NCBI GenBank assembly: GCA_016927095.1
Contig: JAFGNI010000442.1
Coordinates: forward strand, 1-16,309
Direction of reading: 5' to 3'
DNA length: 16,309 nucleotides
Source of the DNA: Anaerolineae bacterium
GTDB lineage: Bacteria > Chloroflexota > Anaerolineae > B4-G1 > SLSP01
Shown: piece by piece, positions 12,776 through 16,309 of the stretch
Position numbering within the stretch: position 1 is the first letter of the stretch
How the letters are laid out: the number at the start of each line of letters is the position of its first letter
The notes under the pieces: model-generated
The model's database searches: none
The model's input: only the letters and a program-made list of their open reading frames with translations
What the model was told of the DNA's origin: nothing
Program-made: the position numbers and the translations under genes

Positions 12776-15127
12776 ATGACGACTGACGAGAGTCTGACCA
12801 CTTCGGATCTACCGCTTCCCCGCAGGATCTGGTGGCCTTGGGATGAACCGGCCGCGCGGGTGGCCTTCCGTCGCACATTCCACCTGGACCGGCGGGTGGA
12901 GGCGGTGCTTCACATGACCGCCAGTGGTAGCGCGAAAGTCTGGTGCGACGGGCTGGCTCTGGCCCTCCCGCCCTCCCACCTGCCGCTCTGGCGCGCTGTA
13001 CGCCGTATTCCGGTGAGCGTCGCCGCCGGTCAGCACACCTTGGCGATCGAGGTATCCACCGAGGAGCAGGCGCAGCCTTTCCTGCTGGCCTGCCTGGACG
13101 GAGCTAGCGAGCGCGCTGGCCGGCGGATTCCGACGGACGAGACCTGGCTGATGGCGCGCGATCCAGAGCCGGGTTGGCAGGCCTCAGAGCCTGATGCAGC
13201 GTGGACCCTTGCCTGGGCCTTCGATGGGGTGTGGGCGGAGCCCTGGGGAATGCCGTCTGATGCCCCCGACGACTGGTGCCGGATGACTGCCGGGTCTCAT
13301 CGCGTGCAGAGTGCAAAGCTGGATCGCGTCGTCCGTGGTTTTGGGGGGCTGGCTTCTGCCGGTGCCCTTGTGTCGATCGAGCATAATGGGGCCTTGATGA
13401 TGGTGCCAGCACAGCCCTTTGCTGGCGCCCCGCCGCGCCTGGCGTCCCATCGCCCTGCCCTGGAGTGGTACCGCACGCGGGAGGCCCATTCCCGGACTAA
13501 CAACGCGTGGCTCGATCTTTTCGAAGCCCGTGCGCCGCACATCGTCTTCGATGCCGGTGACGAGACCTTCGCGCGCCTCAAGGTATCCCTCATCCGCGGT
13601 GGACCTGCGATGCTGGCCGTGACGACCGGCGAGTCGCTCAACGAGATCGATCGCTATGACCGGCGCGTCACCGACATTCTGGTGCTCAACGATGGCGAGG
13701 CCTTTGCGACGGCGCCCACGGGTTTCCGATACGTCAAGATTGCCGCGCTCAGCAGCAACGGTCACGGCCTGGAGCTGAGGCCGATCGAGATTCAGCACAT
13801 TCGCTACCCTGTGGAGGCGCGGGGAGGTTTCCGCTGCAGCGACCACGGCCTGAATGATATCTGGGATGCGGCGGTCCGGACCGTTCACCTGTGCATGCAG
13901 ACCGAGATGTGGGACGGCATAAAGCGGGACCAACTGCCCTGGATGGGCGACCTCTTCGTGGAGGCGCTCGTCGCCTACCATGCATTCGGCGACTACGCGC
14001 TGGCCCGCCGCACCTATGCCGTCCTCGGCGAGCTAGGGCCCGCCGCACCGCGCCCCCTGCACGAGCAGCGCTATCCCGGGTTGTACGCTCTGTGGCATGC
14101 GCCGAGCGGCGAGATCAACGATATCCCCACCTACACCCTGTGGTGGCTTGTCGGCCTCGCCGACTACGTTCGCTATTCCGGTGACACCTCGCTTCTGCAG
14201 GAGCTCGATACCGAGGTCAGGGCGGCGGTCCGCCATGTTGAGGACCATGTGGGGGACGATGGCCTGTACCGCATCCGTCAGGGCTGGGATTTGGTTGATT
14301 GGTCGCCGCTCTCAGCCGAAGCGCGGTTCTCGTTCACACACCTGTTGGCCTACCAGGCGCTCGCGGCGGGCTATGGACTCCTGGCCCGCATGGATGATCA
14401 GGCGGATGCTGCAGTTTGCCGCAGACGGTACACACACCGGCTCGTAGATCTCATGCGCCAGGCAGCCCTCGACGCCTGGGGAGAAGGTGCGGGTGGGCTG
14501 GTACCAAGCCACCACACGCACGCGATGGCCATCCGCAGCGGCGCCCTCTCTGACGTTCAGGCCGCCGCGCTTTTCGAGCGCTATCTGGTCGACGATCCGC
14601 CGGCGCGGATGACCTATTGGCACCGGTACGCGGATCTGGAGGCGGCGCTGGCAGTGGGGCGTGTTGGCTGGGGGCTCGCCTACATCCGGCGTCACTGGGG
14701 ACCCCTGGTCAGCGCGGGCATGACGACCTTCTGGGAGACCTTTGATGCTGCGTGGCTCGACGTCGAGGACCCCCACGCCGTGGCTATCGTCGGCAGCGAC
14801 ACCGCCCGCTATGGCGGTTACGAGACCTCTCTCTGTCACGGTTGGTCCGGCGGCCCGGCGCCTTGGCTCCAACGGGCGGTCCTCGGCGTCCGCCCGATGG
14901 CGGATGGGTTTGCCAGTATCCGCTTTGCGCCGGATCTGGGTGACCTCGCCTGGGCCGAAGGCACCATCCCAACCCCACAGGGTGATATCGGTGTGACCTT
15001 ACGGCGCGCAGCCGCCGATCTGGAAGCGGTCCTTCGGGTGCCGGATGCCGTGCAGGTGGATCTGGGGGAGGCGACGCAGCGACTGTGGCGCATTGAGGTG
15101 CGCAGATACGACCCTCGCGAGGCTTGA
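12776..15127 (+). CDS. GH78-like alpha-L-rhamnosidase, cytoplasmic, with altered general-acid position
   Basis: This 783-residue protein has the layout of GH78 alpha-L-rhamnosidases: N-terminal beta-sandwich domains (about 1-330), an (alpha/alpha)6 six-hairpin catalytic barrel (about 340-700), and a short C-terminal beta domain. In the barrel, WDGIKRDQLPWMGD places Asp380, Arg384, Asp385, Trp389 and Asp392 like the family DxxxRDERxGWxGD block, but Gln386 stands where the general-acid Glu is expected and the block is one residue shorter. TTFWE (Glu654) and HGWSGGPAPWL (688-698) are the usual late-barrel motifs. No signal peptide is present, so it should act on imported substrate. The start chosen is ATG at 12776, preceded by a G-rich stretch; the ATG at 12728 lacks a ribosome site and lies in a promoter-like region. 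It diverges from the regulator. Family membership is firm; rhamnose specificity is probable. Confidence 0.85.
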   Translation: MTTDESLTTSDLPLPRRIWWPWDEPAARVAFRRTFHLDRRVEAVLHMTASGSAKVWCDGLALALPPSHLPLWRAVRRIPVSVAAGQHTLAIEVSTEEQAQPFLLACLDGASERAGRRIPTDETWLMARDPEPGWQASEPDAAWTLAWAFDGVWAEPWGMPSDAPDDWCRMTAGSHRVQSAKLDRVVRGFGGLASAGALVSIEHNGALMMVPAQPFAGAPPRLASHRPALEWYRTREAHSRTNNAWLDLFEARAPHIVFDAGDETFARLKVSLIRGGPAMLAVTTGESLNEIDRYDRRVTDILVLNDGEAFATAPTGFRYVKIAALSSNGHGLELRPIEIQHIRYPVEARGGFRCSDHGLNDIWDAAVRTVHLCMQTEMWDGIKRDQLPWMGDLFVEALVAYHAFGDYALARRTYAVLGELGPAAPRPLHEQRYPGLYALWHAPSGEINDIPTYTLWWLVGLADYVRYSGDTSLLQELDTEVRAAVRHVEDHVGDDGLYRIRQGWDLVDWSPLSAEARFSFTHLLAYQALAAGYGLLARMDDQADAAVCRRRYTHRLVDLMRQAALDAWGEGAGGLVPSHHTHAMAIRSGALSDVQAAALFERYLVDDPPARMTYWHRYADLEAALAVGRVGWGLAYIRRHWGPLVSAGMTTFWETFDAAWLDVEDPHAVAIVGSDTARYGGYETSLCHGWSGGPAPWLQRAVLGVRPMADGFASIRFAPDLGDLAWAEGTIPTPQGDIGVTLRRAAADLEAVLRVPDAVQVDLGEATQRLWRIEVRRYDPREA

Positions 15128-15151
15128 GTTCTGGCCACGTCCCAGTACACT
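15124..15151 (+). promoter_or_regulatory. Possible promoter for the class V PLP enzyme gene
   Basis: TTGAGT (15124-15129), 16-bp spacer and TACACT (15146-15151), each four of six against consensus. The -35 box contains the rhamnosidase TGA stop, the same layout as the promoter at 3267-3294. It is weaker than the other promoters and read-through from the rhamnosidase gene is equally possible. Confidence 0.4.
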
Positions 15152-15208
15152 GCTTGCCGGTAACCTGACGCACACGACCAAGACCTACTCAACATGCGAG
15201 GCTTCTCT

Positions 15209-16309
15209 GTGACCGATGAAACGTTGAAGGCGCACTTCCTGCTGGATCCTGAGGTTGTCTACCTGAACCACGGTTCCTATGGTGCCTGCCCGCGCCCTGT
15301 GTTCGAACGATATCAAGCGTGGCAACTGGAGCTAGAGCACAACCCTGTGCATTTTCTTGGCACGCGCCTTGCGACGCTCTTGGCGGACGCGCGCGCCGCC
15401 CTTGGCGCCTACCTGGGTGTCAGCGCGGATGATCTCGTCTACTTCTCGAATCCGACGACGGCGATCCGGTTGATCTGCCGGTCTCTGCAGCTGTCCCCAG
15501 GGGATGAGATCCTCACCACAGACTGGGAATACCCTTCGGTCAACAGCGCATGGGATCTGACAGCCTACCTGGGCGACGTGAAGATCCGACGCCAGCCGGT
15601 GCCGGTCCCCTTCACCACACCTGAGATGTTTGTCGACAGCCTATGGGCGGGGGTGTCCTCACGGACGCGCATTATCTCCATCAGCCATATCTCCTTCAGC
15701 AACGCCCTGATCTTCCCGGTCGCTGAGGTCTGTAAGCGCGCTCGCGAGGCTGGGATTCTGACCTTCATCGACGGAGCACACGCACCGAGCCAGATTCCCC
15801 TGAACTTGACCGCGCTTGATGCCGATGTCTACCTGGGCGCGTGCCACAAGTGGCTTTGTGCGCCCAAGGGGGCCGGGTTTGCCTACGCCCATCTGCGGGT
15901 GCACGCGATGCTGACCGATGCCCTGATCCGCAGCAACCCCAACGAGGTGCGCGTTCTGCCCGAGCCCGGTCAGTTCGTGCCGCAATACCAGTACCAGGGC
16001 ACCCGCGATCCCGCGGCGTTTCTCTCGGTGCCGGAAGCGATCCACTTCCAGGCTGAGCACGACTGGGAGGCGCAGCGCCATCGGTGCCACGCGCTCGCCA
16101 GCCAGACCCTGACCCGGATTACCGGACTGACGGGCCTCGCACCCTTGAGCCCCGACAGCTCCGACTACTTCAGCCAGATGGTCTGTATCCCGGTGCCCTC
16201 GGATCGCACTACCGCGATCTGGGAGGCAATCAAGGCCCGGAACATCGTGGTGCCCCTTCTCGGCGTCCACGACCGCCACTTCCTCCGCGTATCGTTCCAA
16301 GCCTACAAC
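15209..16309 (+). CDS. Class V aminotransferase-fold PLP enzyme, isopenicillin-N-epimerase-like, partial
   Basis: A PLP-dependent enzyme of the class V aminotransferase / cysteine desulfurase fold; the right edge cuts it a little before its end, after 367 residues. Near the start is VVYLNHGSYGACPRPV, the substrate-binding loop typical of isopenicillin-N-epimerase-like members. Later come SISHISFSNALIFPV, the PLP ring-binding Asp in FIDGAHAPSQIPL, and the PLP Schiff-base lysine in LGACHKWLCAPKGAGF (Lys214 counted from this start). The late RVSFQAYN block is also family-typical. The start chosen is GTG at 15209-15211, because GAGG lies seven bases upstream. An in-frame ATG at 15194 would add five residues but has no ribosome site. 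This subfamily includes epimerases, desulfurases and lyases acting on amino acids, so the reaction is undetermined, as is any link to the sugar genes. Confidence 0.88.
   Translation, partial: MTDETLKAHFLLDPEVVYLNHGSYGACPRPVFERYQAWQLELEHNPVHFLGTRLATLLADARAALGAYLGVSADDLVYFSNPTTAIRLICRSLQLSPGDEILTTDWEYPSVNSAWDLTAYLGDVKIRRQPVPVPFTTPEMFVDSLWAGVSSRTRIISISHISFSNALIFPVAEVCKRAREAGILTFIDGAHAPSQIPLNLTALDADVYLGACHKWLCAPKGAGFAYAHLRVHAMLTDALIRSNPNEVRVLPEPGQFVPQYQYQGTRDPAAFLSVPEAIHFQAEHDWEAQRHRCHALASQTLTRITGLTGLAPLSPDSSDYFSQMVCIPVPSDRTTAIWEAIKARNIVVPLLGVHDRHFLRVSFQAYN

Noticed and set aside
13184..13981. 265-codon minus-strand frame inside the rhamnosidase gene
   Set aside because: Antisense shadow; the plus-strand frame carries GH78 motifs throughout this interval.
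15659..16300. 213-codon minus-strand frame opposite the PLP enzyme
   Set aside because: Antisense shadow of a gene with the PLP lysine and other class V motifs in the plus frame.

Overview
The window is a GC-rich bacterial chromosomal stretch, most likely from the phylum Chloroflexota or a close relative. The main clue is the transporter's binding protein. It is a Tat-exported lipoprotein whose lipidated cysteine is followed by a long Glu/Val/Lys-rich spacer, a style common in Chloroflexota binding proteins. This is an inference from protein style, not a database match. There are thirteen protein genes, no RNA genes and no mobile elements. The two outermost genes run off the window edges.

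Layout. On the minus strand, reading right to left, a FadR-type GntR regulator (11727-12476) is followed by a complete Opp/Dpp-type ABC transporter: binding protein (9757-11598), two permeases (8685-9641 and 7717-8688) and two ATPases (6691-7707 and 5711-6694). The permease and ATPase genes are tightly packed or overlapping. A perfect 32-nt palindrome separates the binding protein from the permeases, and a second hairpin follows the last ATPase gene. Next is a multi-pass PMT/ArnT-like glycosyltransferase (3291-5540) with its own consensus-like promoter. A second minus-strand operon, with its own promoter at 3267-3294, encodes a TIM-barrel glycoside-hydrolase-like protein, an acetyltransferase closely resembling aminoglycoside 2'-N-acetyltransferase, and the two halves of a split transketolase (454-1287, then 1-422). 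On the plus strand, a GH78-like alpha-L-rhamnosidase (12776-15127) is divergent from the regulator. It is followed by a class V, isopenicillin-N-epimerase-like PLP enzyme (15209 to the right edge).

How the genes may work together. The regulator promoter (TTGACA, 17 bp, TATACT) is overlapped at the transcription start by a perfect 27-nt palindrome, which looks like the regulator's own operator. If so, regulator and transporter form an autoregulated, substrate-inducible unit. Neither glycosidase-like protein has a signal peptide. The simplest reading is that the ABC transporter imports an intact oligosaccharide or glycoside, possibly containing rhamnose, which is then trimmed in the cytoplasm, with the split transketolase feeding a released sugar into central metabolism. 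Several parts depart from the textbook. The rhamnosidase has Gln at the expected general-acid Glu, the barrel protein lacks an obvious nucleophile Glu, and an antibiotic-resistance-type acetyltransferase sits inside a sugar operon.
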